Assembly: GCF_036324505.1 (NCBI RefSeq)
Contig: NC_086368.1
Span: 21,310,378-21,374,377, forward strand
Length of the DNA stretch: 64,000 bases
Direction of reading: 5' to 3'
Origin: Eleginops maclovinus
Taxonomy: Eukaryota; Chordata; Actinopteri; Perciformes; Eleginopidae
Below, piece after piece: positions 26,101 to 36,400 of the stretch. The notes beneath the pieces were generated by a model. The model had not been told where the DNA came from and did no database searches. It saw only the letters and a program-made list of their open reading frames with translations. A program made the translations under genes and the position numbers. Position 1 is the first letter of the stretch. Each line of letters starts with the position of its first letter.

Positions 26101-29100
26101 TTCCTCACAGATGAGGCCACTGCCTGGCCAAAAGCAGCAGTGCATCGAGGCCACAAATCCTGAGGGCCCGGACACCAAATCCTTCTCCAGTCATCCTCTT
26201 TTCTTCGCCCTTTCTCCTCAACGTTTCCCCTTAGACCCCGGATCATCTTTGTCCTGAGCTGAAAGAATGTCAATTTAAGATCCATCACTGACTACCCCCT
26301 TTGCTAACCTGGTCTATCTGCTTTCAATCATTGTGTCTCTCTGAAAGAGAATCATTCTGTAGATGAGAGTTGGATTGTTACCTATACATAGATCAGACAG
26401 ATTCTTATCCCAGTTTTTTTACGATGTTGATTAACTTTTTATAACGTGTGACCAGTGGAACTGTTCCCACGATACAATCAGTAAGAATTGTTGGGGAATA
26501 TATTTTTTCTCAACCACAAATAATGATGTGGATGTTGTTTAATGTGGAGCAAGTGCATATTGCCTCGTATCTATATCTGTGGTAGTTTCTCACACTGAGA
26601 TGTGTTGTTGTATGTTGTTTCAGCTATGGCTTTTCTTGAAAACCGATTTAAAGTACTCTAAAAGATACAAAAGCTAAAAGGGCTAATTCTAAGACCAAAA
26701 AGGACAGTAAGAAAAAGACAGAAGGTTTACATTCGCTCCAAAATAGCTACTTCTCTGTTTCTTTATAGACAGAAATGCCCACGTTCAGCCCTCTCATTCG
26801 TGTAATATATTTTAAATATGCTCATATCAAATCAATTCAATCAGACAGCCTGAGAGAGAGGGTGTAAGAGGAATGATGGAGATGAGGAGTGTGGATTAGT
26901 TGGGTGTGAGATTGTACATTTACATTAAATCAATGCCCATTGATCCTCCTATGGTTTATGACGTGCATAATACTTTCCCACTACAGTATATTAACTTTAA
27001 TATAATTAAAATGGTTAACAGTATGTATGAATATTGCTTGCACAACATTAAACTGACTGTAATAAGGGTTACACTTTGTGGTTATATAACTTTAACATCA
27101 TGTTTGTATCGATTCTTTGTGAAGCTGGTTTTATTATTCGTACCATATTTTCTTGCCGCACATGTTCATTTAATTTTTGTATTATTTTTGTATGTATATC
27201 TTATTGTATCTTTTAAACATTTTCCCTCGTGTAAGGCTTGACACTGCTGCTGGAACAAGAACATTTCCTAATTTTGGGACAGATAAAATATACAGTATAT
27301 CCATCTGGCAAGTAGAAGTCAATTGGACAAAATAGCAAAGCTGGAATAGAAACATAACACATGTTATATTTAATGCCTGTATCTAGCCTTATATAGAGCA
27401 TTGTAAATGTATTATTTTGTATGGATTCATAACTTGTATCAATTTGAAGCTCTTGAAGACTCTTCTGCAGTTTTCAGGTTAAATATTAAACTAGCGCTGA
27501 ACTTGCAGGAAATAAATGGTTTCAGAAGAAGAACACACGCCATCCACTTTTCATTTAGTCAGAGCTTAATCCATTTAACCACTCGATTCATTACTTGTTT
27601 CTTGGTGTATTTAAGCATGACTTTTTACAAGCTTAGGATGTGTTTATAGAGAAAGACGCATTGAGGTGCATCACTAAATGTGTCCATATTGCTTAAGCAT
27701 CCTTAGACAAGAACGGTTACAACATGTTCCCTCACACACATCCTGCATGCTGAGTCAGATGGTAAGTGATTGAAAATGTAGTGCTTCTGACCATTACTGG
27801 AAGCCAAACCAAAGAAAGTGATGTTCTCGGTGTCGGTGGTATTACAGTATGTGTGTGGGATTGAGGTGTTATGACAGGTCCAAATTGGTACAGGCACACT
27901 GTTCAGCTTGCTGTCGATGTTACAGCGATATGTGACATTTTTGCCAGTTGAGCTCAAGAGAAAAAAGGGAAAGAAAGCTACATAACTGCAGATGCATAAT
28001 GGATCACACCCAAAAATGGCCCATTGAAGTGAGCAAAAGCTTTCATCTTACAATTAGCAGCGGTTTGTCGAGTCAATACCATCGCTCAGAATATCTCATT
28101 GCTGTATTTACTTGGCTACTGACACTTAGTACCAGCGTGTCAAAGTTTTTCTCTCACTTGAGTGTGATGCAGCAGTAAAATGTTGATGCTGAGCTCCCTG
28201 AGAAATCGAGGGATGAGAAGAGGATGTGTCTTGGTCATTTTAGGGATGACTTCATCCAATCATTTCTCCTGAACTTATATCCTCTTTTCACTCTTGCAGC
28301 TCTCTTTACAGAGGTGCCACATGACATCACGACGCAGAGCGGTGAGGATGTAGAGATGGCTTGTTCCTTCCGTGGGGCAGGATCTCCCTCCTACTCCCTG
28401 GAGATCCAGTGGTGGTACATCAAGGACCGGAAAAACTGGCAACAGAAGCCTGCGCAGATCACAAATGATGTAAGCTGCGAGGGGTTCTCAACCAGGGGAA
28501 TATAACCACATATTTATATCAAGTCAAGGTTTAAAAAACAGGGTGATCTTTAGTACATTTTAAAATAACCAGATATTACCTCCGTTTTTAAAGGAATAAA
28601 ACTATGTGTTTCTATTGATACAACATTAAAACTATTGACAAGTGGACAGCAAAGAAAGCTTAAAGTAGTGAAAAAAGTGTATGAAAATTGTTAGCTAAAT
28701 ATAATGAATGAACTTTTAAAATATTTCAGCTTCTGTCATTTGGATTACGGTACACTTGTAAATACATAGATAGATAGCAAGACTTCTAGTAACCCAAAAA
28801 TAATTAAAAACAAATATTTGGCTACACATTATTATGACATAATTTAGATACTTACATCATACATAAAATCTACATTTATTTATATATATATATGTATAAT
28901 TGTAAATACATGCTCACGTACAAAAGAAAAAAAAAATCATTTTTCCTAAAAAGTGTTTCCTCATCTCAGATTTCATAAGCTTTCATCAAGTCCTACATAG
29001 ATTTTGTTTTTCCCAGTATATAAAAAAGCCGAGACAAAACCAAATCAAACTAGATTCCTGTTAAGATGCATATGGTCGGTGCTTGAAAACAGCCTATCAT

Positions 29101-30826
29101 ACAGTGACAGGGCTGTAAGACAAAGCTGTTGTATTTAACTCATCCCATATTTTGGTTATCCAAAGTTAAACAGTTTATTTAATTTCTCCTGTTAAGTAGA
29201 GTCAAACTTTAGTTCTCTAATTTTTTGCATTTTTTTCGGATATAACTTTGCAACTTTAAGCTGACTGTATTACAGGCAGAGGGAAATGAAATAATAGCCA
29301 TAGCCGTGGAAGAAACCCTCCTGCACGGAAACAAAGGTATAATTGCTGATTAGCATTTGCCAGCACTAGGGGAACAGGTTGACTCTCTCCCACCATGGAG
29401 AAACTCAGGCTTCCCTGTTGTGCCTCAAGACACTATAATTGGCTCTGAGAAAGAAATATATTTTCCAAATCTCAGTCTGCTGCATGCATTATTCATACCA
29501 ATGCCCTGAAGAATACCTCTGTGCCTCTGCATACACATTCACACACACTCTCCTGCTCAGAGACTCATTGCTGTCTGCTCATACACACACACACATTTAA
29601 ACAAGCACTTACAAGCATGCGTACCCACACACACACACAAGTACAGTACATAAATCTCAACCAGCAGGAAAAATGGTAACTACAAGGAAGGTTTGTTATT
29701 GTAAGACTGTTGAAAACATCAAAACATGAGGAAGTGAATCATTTTTAGCATGAAAGGTTTTTAGAACTGTGCATCCCTCTGTTGCTAATGCTTCATCCAT
29801 ATTTCTGGGCAGGTTGTACCTCTGGAAGAAACGTCTAAAGATGCCACCAAAATAAGTGTAAGTCTGATCTGCATACACCGTCAACAAGCAGAGAGCACAA
29901 ACATACAAACAATATTTTTATTTTACAAATAATGAATAAAAACAACATCCAAGATTTTGCAAGATATCCTCTGTAAAGTTCAAATGAATACTTCAGCCCC
30001 GAAATGATATCTCAACTCCCCACAAATGACTCACTTCCCCTCATTGTGAACATGGAATGAGACAGTGTTTGCTCAATACTACATCAAAAAGTCTGTAATG
30101 AGCTCTCACACAACTTGTGCAGTATAATGATTCTTATTTATCCAGTTGTGTGTATTTTACATCCAAAACCCTGCATTTCTGCTACAACCTTACTTTTTAT
30201 TTACTTAACAGTCCCTCACTTGCCCACAGGTCCTGCTTGTTTATGCAAGCACTGTTTTAGTAGTGTTATAAAATGTAGGGTTTTAGTGAAAATCCATGTC
30301 TTGTCAAGATTTGGATTACACTGCACACGTTTTGTGGGTGGTCGTGGGTGTTTTGATATGCCGGTACACATTCAATTAAATTCATCAAGACTTTTCTCTG
30401 ATTCAGAAGTGATCATTTTCAGGGTGAAGTATATTATTGTAACCATATTTAAGGAGTTTAGAAGGACATGTTTGTTTCCCATATGGCCTCAAATAATACG
30501 TCATATTTCCCCATTAGGTGGTAAAAGTGGCCGGCAGCAACATCTCCCACAAGCTCCGTCTCTCTAGTGTCAAGCCGTCAGACGAGGGCACGTACGAGTG
30601 TCGTGTCATTGACTTCAGTGGCACCGTGGCGCAGCAACACCGTGTTCGTGCCTATCTCCATGTGGAGCCTGGGAGCAGTCAGGGGGCGGATGAGGTCAAG
30701 GTGCAGGAGCAAGGGCAGCGGTCACAGGGGAACCAGCCACATCCCCACCACCAGACAGAGGGAAGGGAACTGAAGAGGAGATCAGCTGGCAGCCCCACTG
30801 ACTGTAGTGAGAGCTGTGTGCTGTAG
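14854..30826 (+). CDS. vstm2l: V-set and transmembrane domain-containing protein 2-like (VSTM2L), 4 coding exons
   Basis: Coding exons are 14854-14968, 28300-28469, 29813-29857 and 30518-30826; all borders are GT/AG and phases match (1, 0, 0), giving 212 aa. Residues 1-23 are a hydrophobic signal peptide (MRVLGVIIGILQ...). Residues 39-150 form one immunoglobulin V-set domain with the disulphide pair C60 (EMACSF) and C138 (TYECRV), the core Trp pair at 76-77 (IQWWY) and the DEGTYEC motif. N118-I-S is a potential glycosylation site. There is no transmembrane segment, and the tail is polar and basic (KRRSAG). Length and segments such as ALFTE.PHD, GSPSYSLEIQWWY and GSNISHKLRLS agree with human VSTM2L (about 204 aa), reported as a secreted antagonist of the neuroprotective peptide humanin. 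Intron 1 is 13.3 kb. Convergent with tgm2. Confidence 0.96.
18188..18564 (-). repeat. Decayed coding-like fragment (teleost multicopy QPYMFEP family?)
   Basis: On the minus strand one frame reads MEAIGIQPYMFEPLSEEE followed by more acidic residues and GRRLES. An overlapping frame upstream reads MAASDPTEVSEV. The QPY.FEP plus acidic plus GRRL pattern resembles the N-terminus of multicopy teleost proteins annotated as P2X7-intracellular-domain-like. Here the reading frame is broken and the downstream Cys-rich part is missing, so it looks like a transposed or retroposed remnant. The family assignment is from memory and tentative. Confidence 0.3.
21276..21330 (+). repeat. Dispersed teleost repeat fragment
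   Basis: The phrase ATGCTTTTATCCAAAGCAACTTA matches a motif (CGCTTTTATCCAAAGCGACTTA-type) that I recall as scattered in very many copies across teleost genomes. Only this short core is recognisable, so neither class nor borders can be given. Confidence 0.45.
21628..21665 (+). repeat. GGA-rich triplet tract
   Basis: AGGAAGAGGAGGAGGAGG-type purine tract inside vstm2l intron 1. It creates a poly-Gly/Arg reading frame that is not a gene. Confidence 0.8.
23072..23122. repeat. (GA)25 microsatellite
   Basis: A perfect 51-bp GA dinucleotide run in vstm2l intron 1, preceded by several hundred bases of purine-rich sequence. It creates the Ser-Leu repeat of a long antisense open frame, which is therefore an artefact. 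Confidence 0.98.
23375..23520 (+). repeat. MITE-like repeat
   Basis: The segment begins ACAGCCGCGTGAAAAAATAAGAGACCACTCC. This resembles the ACAG..(T/G)GGAAAAAATTAAGAGACCACT start of a common teleost non-autonomous DNA element. The right end is not defined; the A-rich run near 23510-23520 may lie inside it. The assignment is from motif memory. Confidence 0.4.
27703..27957 (-). other. Cys-rich, sequon-rich antisense open frame, unassigned
   Basis: An 84-codon minus-strand frame lies inside vstm2l intron 1. It has five cysteines and four N-glycosylation sequons (NVT, NTS, NTT, NIT) and is preceded by a pyrimidine-rich stretch ending in AG that could be a splice acceptor. The composition is extracellular-protein-like, but there is no signal peptide, no recognisable fold and no partner exon. 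It may be a relic exon, part of a transposon or chance. Confidence 0.2.
28300..28469 (+). CDS. vstm2l: vstm2l coding exon 2 (N-terminal half of V-set)
   Basis: Borders are TTGCAG|CTCTTTAC and GAT|GTAAGC. The exon carries the first Ig cysteine (C60) and the core Trp pair (W76-W77) in the strongly conserved stretch GSPSYSLEIQWWY. It ends in phase 0 after Asp95. Confidence 0.95.
29813..29857 (+). CDS. vstm2l: vstm2l coding exon 3 (45-bp micro-exon)
   Basis: Borders are GGGCAG|GTTGTACC and ATAAGT|GTAAGT. It encodes 15 residues ending DATKIS, corresponding to EATKIS in human VSTM2L. It is symmetrical in phase 0, so skipping it would keep the frame and shorten the loop between the two halves of the Ig domain. 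Confidence 0.9.
30518..30826 (+). CDS. vstm2l: vstm2l coding exon 4 (C-terminal half of V-set and tail)
   Basis: The exon begins after CCCATTAG with VVKVAGSNISHKLRLS. It contains the second Ig cysteine (C138) in DEGTYECRV and ends with a polar, basic, non-membrane tail and a TAG stop at 30824-30826. There is no transmembrane helix, which supports a secreted product. Confidence 0.95.
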   Translation: MVKVAGSNISHKLRLSSVKPSDEGTYECRVIDFSGTVAQQHRVRAYLHVEPGSSQGADEVKVQEQGQRSQGNQPHPHHQTEGRELKRRSAGSPTDCSESCVL

Positions 30827-31560
30827 AGTGTCTGCATGTTCGTGACTTATCTCTACAGAGGGACTGTCAATAAAACACCCATCACCACAGACTGGACCTT
30901 TGTGTTTCAGCGTTTGTTTGTCCATGTTTAATATTGCTGTTCAGATTGCCAATGCTGTTGAATGCCAATAGAGGGCGCCATTTTATTTTGTGTACATATA
31001 AATGTGTTCTTTTCTGTTGCTTTCTTATTTTCTGTTTTTTCCCCCAAATGTATTAGGTTTCTGTTATTGTGAAAGTAAGGCTGTAATCACAGAACATATG
31101 TTTTTGTTATTTTTGTATTTTGGACTCTTTAAGTGGACCCAGAACTTTTCCTCACAAAATTATCCAAACTACCAGAATTATCATCAATGTCATAAAAATA
31201 AAAAGGGGATGCAGACCATAGACTTATATATAGATGCAGACACAGAACAGACCATTTACCAGTTATACTGTCTTTTACCAAAACATATGCCAAAGGTTGC
31301 AGTATTTTAATGTTAAGGCTTTCTAAGAAATAAAGGATATATCAAGCGTTCTTTCATTTATCTGAGAACATTTCCAACTGCATTGTTTTTATTCGCGTAA
31401 TCTTTGTTAAAGCTGTATCTGTATTAAGCTTTCTAAACCACAACTGTAATGTTTGTCAAAATAAAAATGTATGCCTTCATCACATCAAATAATGTATTCA
31501 TTCTTATTTAATCTTAGCACTGTAGGCTTTTAATGTATAATAACAATAAAGTTTACTCTG
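30827..31560 (+). terminator. vstm2l: vstm2l 3' UTR with two polyadenylation signals
   Basis: AATAAA occurs 43 bases after the stop (30869-30874) and again at 31545-31550. This suggests alternative short and long 3' UTRs, although which is used cannot be told from sequence. No convincing coding sequence lies between them. Confidence 0.6.
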
Positions 31561-33337
31561 CTGCTTAAACAAATGACTCAAGAAACACAATGTTTGTTAA
31601 TCCCTCCAACTTTTTGAAACCACAATATAACTTTTTGTCTAAACTTTTGTGAGTTGTCATCTGAATCACATTCTCCTTTTCACTGTGTTTGTTCTACTGT
31701 AAGTGCTGCTGTTTGGTATTTGTTCTGTTAAATACATTCATTTGAAATGACTTGCTTGCTCCTGTGATTCTAATCACGTTGTAATTAGTGGGAGAGCCAG
31801 CATTTTGTTTTTTTTATTAAAAAGGGAAACTAATTGTGAGCTGTAGTCAAGACGGTATACAATTCCCACAGTGCCAGCCTCTAAAAGACAGATGGGCAAC
31901 CTGTGTGCAGACCTTGTGCAGACGCCGTCTCGGCAAAGGTTTTAACCGTTTAAGTCACCATTAAAGTTATACAATCCTATACATAAAAAGAAAGACCACC
32001 TAAGTTGTGTATTATTGTATATGAGTGTTGGCTCTTTTGTTTGATTTGTTTTGGCTATTGTAAAGGCCTATTTTCTAGGTTGAATTTGTGAAAAGTTTGT
32101 TGTTTTATTTTGAGTAACGAGCATAGCACAATGTCAACATACCACTGGAGGCCAAGCAAGTCATCCAAATGTGAGTGAAACAAATGTGAAGAAAGGAAAA
32201 TGCGTTAGACATGACTGTTTAAGGCGTCCAGGTGGCTTGATAGAAAACAAAGGAAGGAAGGTTGGATGTTTAACAGATATTAGCTAAGTCGACTCACTTA
32301 AAGTCAGTAATACTCAGTAAAACTAACTTTACCAGGATCCTAATTCTGGTATTCAGTCTCTTACTTTATTACTAATATACTGCACACCATAGATGTTTGT
32401 AAAAGTGTGGGTAAGCTTAACCTTGTGTCCTGAATTTGAACTGCGGTACCTGCCAAACATGACTTAAAGCAGTCACTACTGTTATTCACTGGAGGAGGCT
32501 AAAAGGTTTGGTAATTTGGTGTTTTATATTTCACTTTCTTTCACTTCACTACACATCCTGTTAAACTTTTTTTGCAGCCAGCAACTTGCCACACAAACGC
32601 TGCATCCCACACAAACTCTCAAACATTGCATTGTTTTACACTATTGCAATTACTGTTTGTGACCAGAAGAGAGCAGCACTTTCTCTAACATTAGGGCTAT
32701 GAAACCCTAGGCCTAATGCATATTTACATGCGAACACACATATGATTGGCAGATGTAAATGTCTTGCAACATGTGGTGTGTTGTTATCATAGTCTATAAG
32801 AAGAGCAGTGGACATAGTGAGAATATTACTGCAGCTTACCATGGACAAGACTGCTTTTGTTTTTACCTAAATCTAAATGCATCAACAGAAATGTGTTTTA
32901 AATGAATATGGTATGTCAGTACGATACTCCCATGTATGGTGAAAGGCGAAGGTGAAAAAAAAACACATTGCTTTGTTGCAGGGGTGCGACAACTCTTTTA
33001 ATTGTAGCAATGAAATGGTATACAAATAAAGCATAGCACTAAAATGACTAACCATCACTTCAGATCACAGTTCATATTCTGTCAATAAGTTTTGCATGCA
33101 CAGATTTAATTAGCCTTAATGAGCATAAAGCTTTGCCACTAAAATATCTATGGCTCAGAAAAATACACAGTTAGCATTTTAGACTATACAGTGAGATTAT
33201 AAAGTATTTGATAAGAAAAGCATTTTGTTTCAAACATTGTGAAAAAAAGGGGGGGCATTTGCTTATCTTTAGATGGCTAAAGGCTTGACTGTTGATAAAA
33301 GAGTGCCAGTACTGCCGTCTCATGGACTGCATAGGCT
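31561..33337. other. Convergent intergenic spacer between vstm2l and tgm2
   Basis: About 1.8 kb of AT-rich DNA with no recognised gene or repeat. In the human locus TTI1 and RPRD1B lie in this position. No exon of either was found. Confidence 0.6.
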
Positions 33338-33488
33338 TTATTTTCCAATAATGATATTCCTGTAGCCCTTGACGTGACACAGTGTGTTGCTGTTGAAGCT
33401 GACCACCAGCTTTCTCAGCCCAGATTGGGTGGGAGTGAAGTATATCTTCACCTTGGCATCCTCCCCAGGGCCCACTGAAGAGCCAAGG
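33338..33488 (-). CDS. tgm2: tgm2 last coding exon (end of beta-barrel 2)
   Basis: The acceptor is CCTTACAG|CCTTGGC. The exon encodes the end of the second beta-barrel ([19 protein letters not shown], then GYRNIIIGK) and the TAA stop at 33338-33340. The last residues parallel KGFRNVIIGPA of human TGM2. No strong AATAAA lies close downstream; ATTAAA variants at about 32997-33002 and 33104-33109 are candidates. Confidence 0.93.
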
Positions 33489-36400
33489 CTGTAAGGTAAA
33501 TATTTAGACAGTAAGATTGTGATGTGTACACTAGAGTGAGACACTTTTCATAGTCTTTTGAGTGCATAAATGTTTAGTAGATCAATTACTGCTGACAAAC
33601 GACTCATGACAGTTTACACTATTTATGGAGATGATGAGAACGGAGCTGTAATCTTGTCTCGGCCACACTAAGCCCCTGCTTCTTTCTTTAGCAGTGGGCT
33701 CCTGTCCTGACTAAACAGAGATGACACGCACATGTGGAGGCTGCACCAAAAGCGGGGAAACAAATCATAAAAGAAAATAACACATATCTCAGAGTTTGGA
33801 AGTCAAATTGGAAAGTGACATTCGCACTAAACAAAAATATGATTTTTATAAGGTCAAAAGTTGACAATGTGTTGTCATAGCAAAAGAGGCAGAACGCGAT
33901 TGGTTGGTTAAATAAATCGGTTGCTCTGCTTCCTGTCACTGAATTAGAGTGTTTATCACATTTTATTCTTTGGGGGAAAAAGGGCTGCAATAATTGGCTG
34001 TATGTGTGTTTGTATCTGCATAGTGGAAGTTCAGTTACAACTGCTCAGTTATGACAGGTCAGTGATTTGATTTGAATGACTAAAGACATTTATTTCAATC
34101 TGTGTAAGAAATAACTCATCCTACCTCTCAGAGATGACTTGTCCCGCAGTCAGGTTGGACCCTTCCATGCTGAAGCAGCAGTTCTCCAGCTGCTCTGGAA
34201 GAGGGTTTTTGAGGGTGATCTCTGCTGCCAGCTTCCGATTCTCCTTTGGTTCACCCAGGATCTGCAGAGCACAAGAAGTTAGTGAATGAAAGCCTCACTA
34301 TATGTTTAATTCAATTTTAGTTTTTTTTTTTAAACACTTGGGAACACGTGTTGGTGATAAAATACTCTAATCCTATACTTAAGCCCTAGTGATTAACTGG
34401 CCTGCTTTTGTTTCACATTTGTAATACATTTTCAGGGCTTGTTTTGACTTTTTTAATTGGACATTGCTGATGTCCTTTTTGGCATTGTTATTTGCAAGTT
34501 ATCCAAAATATATGTCTCCAATAGCAGGTCATCATACTCACTCTGACTTTGATTTCAGGATTCTCCAGCACAATGGTTCTCACAGCCAGAATTGTCTGAC
34601 TGGTGGAGGAGTCTATCAACAGAGCTGCCAGGCGGATCAAGTTGTCCTCAGTGAGTTGCTTACCATACTTAGAGTAGTTCAGTCTTAGTGGGACACGCCT
34701 CTCTAGAAGAATAAACACAATATATTGAATACTCCCAGTGAAAAGCAAAGTGTATAAAGCATTCACTTGAAAAACACCTCTTCAGCTCACCTGCTCCCGG
34801 TGAGAGCTCAACATTGAGCAGGTCTTTAAAACCACAATTATTTCCCATACGCCCGCTGTAGGTCACAGCGCAGGATCCAAACACCAGGCGGCATTTCTTC
34901 TCGCTTTGCGTGCTGTTTGTGATGAGAGCAAACACGTCAAAGTCGCAGCCCTTTCTCATGTCTGATGTGACCTTGATGGTGAGGTGTAGGCCTTCATTTT
35001 GCTGCTGCTGGAGCAGCTTGTTCTTGTTGTTAGCCTTCTTGAAAGTCTCCCGCTCCTCATAAGAACCTGGAAATATGGAAGTCACAAATCAACAGTTAAG
35101 ACAGAAGTCACAAATTTGTTGTGTTAGCCTTTCAAAAAAGGTAATTTTCTATTTATTTACATGACAAATTGTCCCTTAAATCTGACCTTCTTGAACACTT
35201 TATGTACATTAAGGATAACACAAATACTAATAGGGAATGTAAGAATGTATACAGCAAGTGAACTCTTTTGCGACCTGTTGATATGCAGCAAAGGCCTGTA
35301 TAAAGTTATAGTCATGTTTACAGTGACCACCTATATTACATTTTTGTTTGGTCTATCGCAAGATACCTTCGGGGGTACTTGTAGAGATGAGTGATGTCCT
35401 CTCTGTCGTCACTGCCCACTCTCTTCGTGCTGATTTTCTGGCCCACAAATGTAGTGGTAGTGAGTTTTGATATGCTGCCATCATTTTTCTTCATAATGGT
35501 GACGACATCAGCATTGACTTCAGCAAAGACAAATGGGGCGTCGTAGTTTAACGTGAGCTCACCCTCCTTAATGGCTCTGACAGGGATCGGGCCGCAGCAA
35601 TATACTCCTACGTTCAACAAGATCAAGTTTGGTGAGGATTTGTCTTGATTAAAAGTGGTCTCGTAGATTCACTACTGTGTGTTCAGTACCTTCACTTTTC
35701 TCCTGAGGTGTAGGGTCACTGGCCTGCCAGCCTTGAAAATCAGATTTAAAGTCAGGCCGGGTCATCCAGCTCTCCACCCAGCAATGGTAATTCCTACAGA
35801 TATAAACACACCATTAGCCTCTTACACTTTCTGTTATCAATTGTATTTGCAACCTGGACGGTCAAATTGTAGTTAATAATCAAATCAGAGGGATGTGCCA
35901 AAATACGGTCTTGGTAAGCTTCTAATTATACAGTTATCTATCATTGAAATGTAATATTAGAGCTGTAACAATTATTGACCAATAAATATGTCTGACTATT
36001 TGTCAGTGCTTTTTCATGCAGAATATGCTATTTTAAGCCTCTAAAGCACAGCTCTTATCACATGAATACTGTGTAATATATTTTAACATATATATTTGAG
36101 AAGTACAATATAAGACGAGCAAACGTTTAATTTGTGGGCCATACTCCATCATACTTTTAGAATTAGCTGAGGGCTGATTCAAAATGGCCTGGGGGCCGCA
36201 TTTGGCCCCCGGGCCGTAGTTTGGACACCCCTGATTTAAAGTATTTTACTTAATACTACGCAAATCTGCCTCCTACATACATTAAATATGTTCTTACCAT
36301 ATCATTTCTGAACCATTAACGGGGTCACCCTTTTCGTTGATGAAGCGTTCAATCACCAGGTTGCTGTTGCTGTCGTGGGCTGACAGGAAGTTTGTGATGA

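Larger units (their letters stand above)
14969..28299 (+). other. vstm2l: vstm2l intron 1 (13.3 kb)
   Basis: The intron runs from GTAAGT to TTGCAG. It contains only small repeats and transposon remnants, listed separately: a decayed fragment near 18.2-18.6 kb, a dispersed element at 21.3 kb, GGA- and GA-rich tracts and a MITE-like block at 23.4 kb. No nested gene was recognised. The short open frames inside look like chance frames, apart from the odd Cys-rich antisense one at 27.7-28.0 kb. Confidence 0.75.

Noticed and set aside
25962..26288. 108-codon minus-strand and 114-codon + strand overlapping frames
   Set aside because: Mutually antisense, composition-driven and without motifs or splice context.
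29520..29650. Clustered CA-rich repeats as a possible CRISPR-like or structured array
   Set aside because: Units are irregular simple sequence with no constant repeat-spacer structure; ordinary vertebrate microsatellite DNA.
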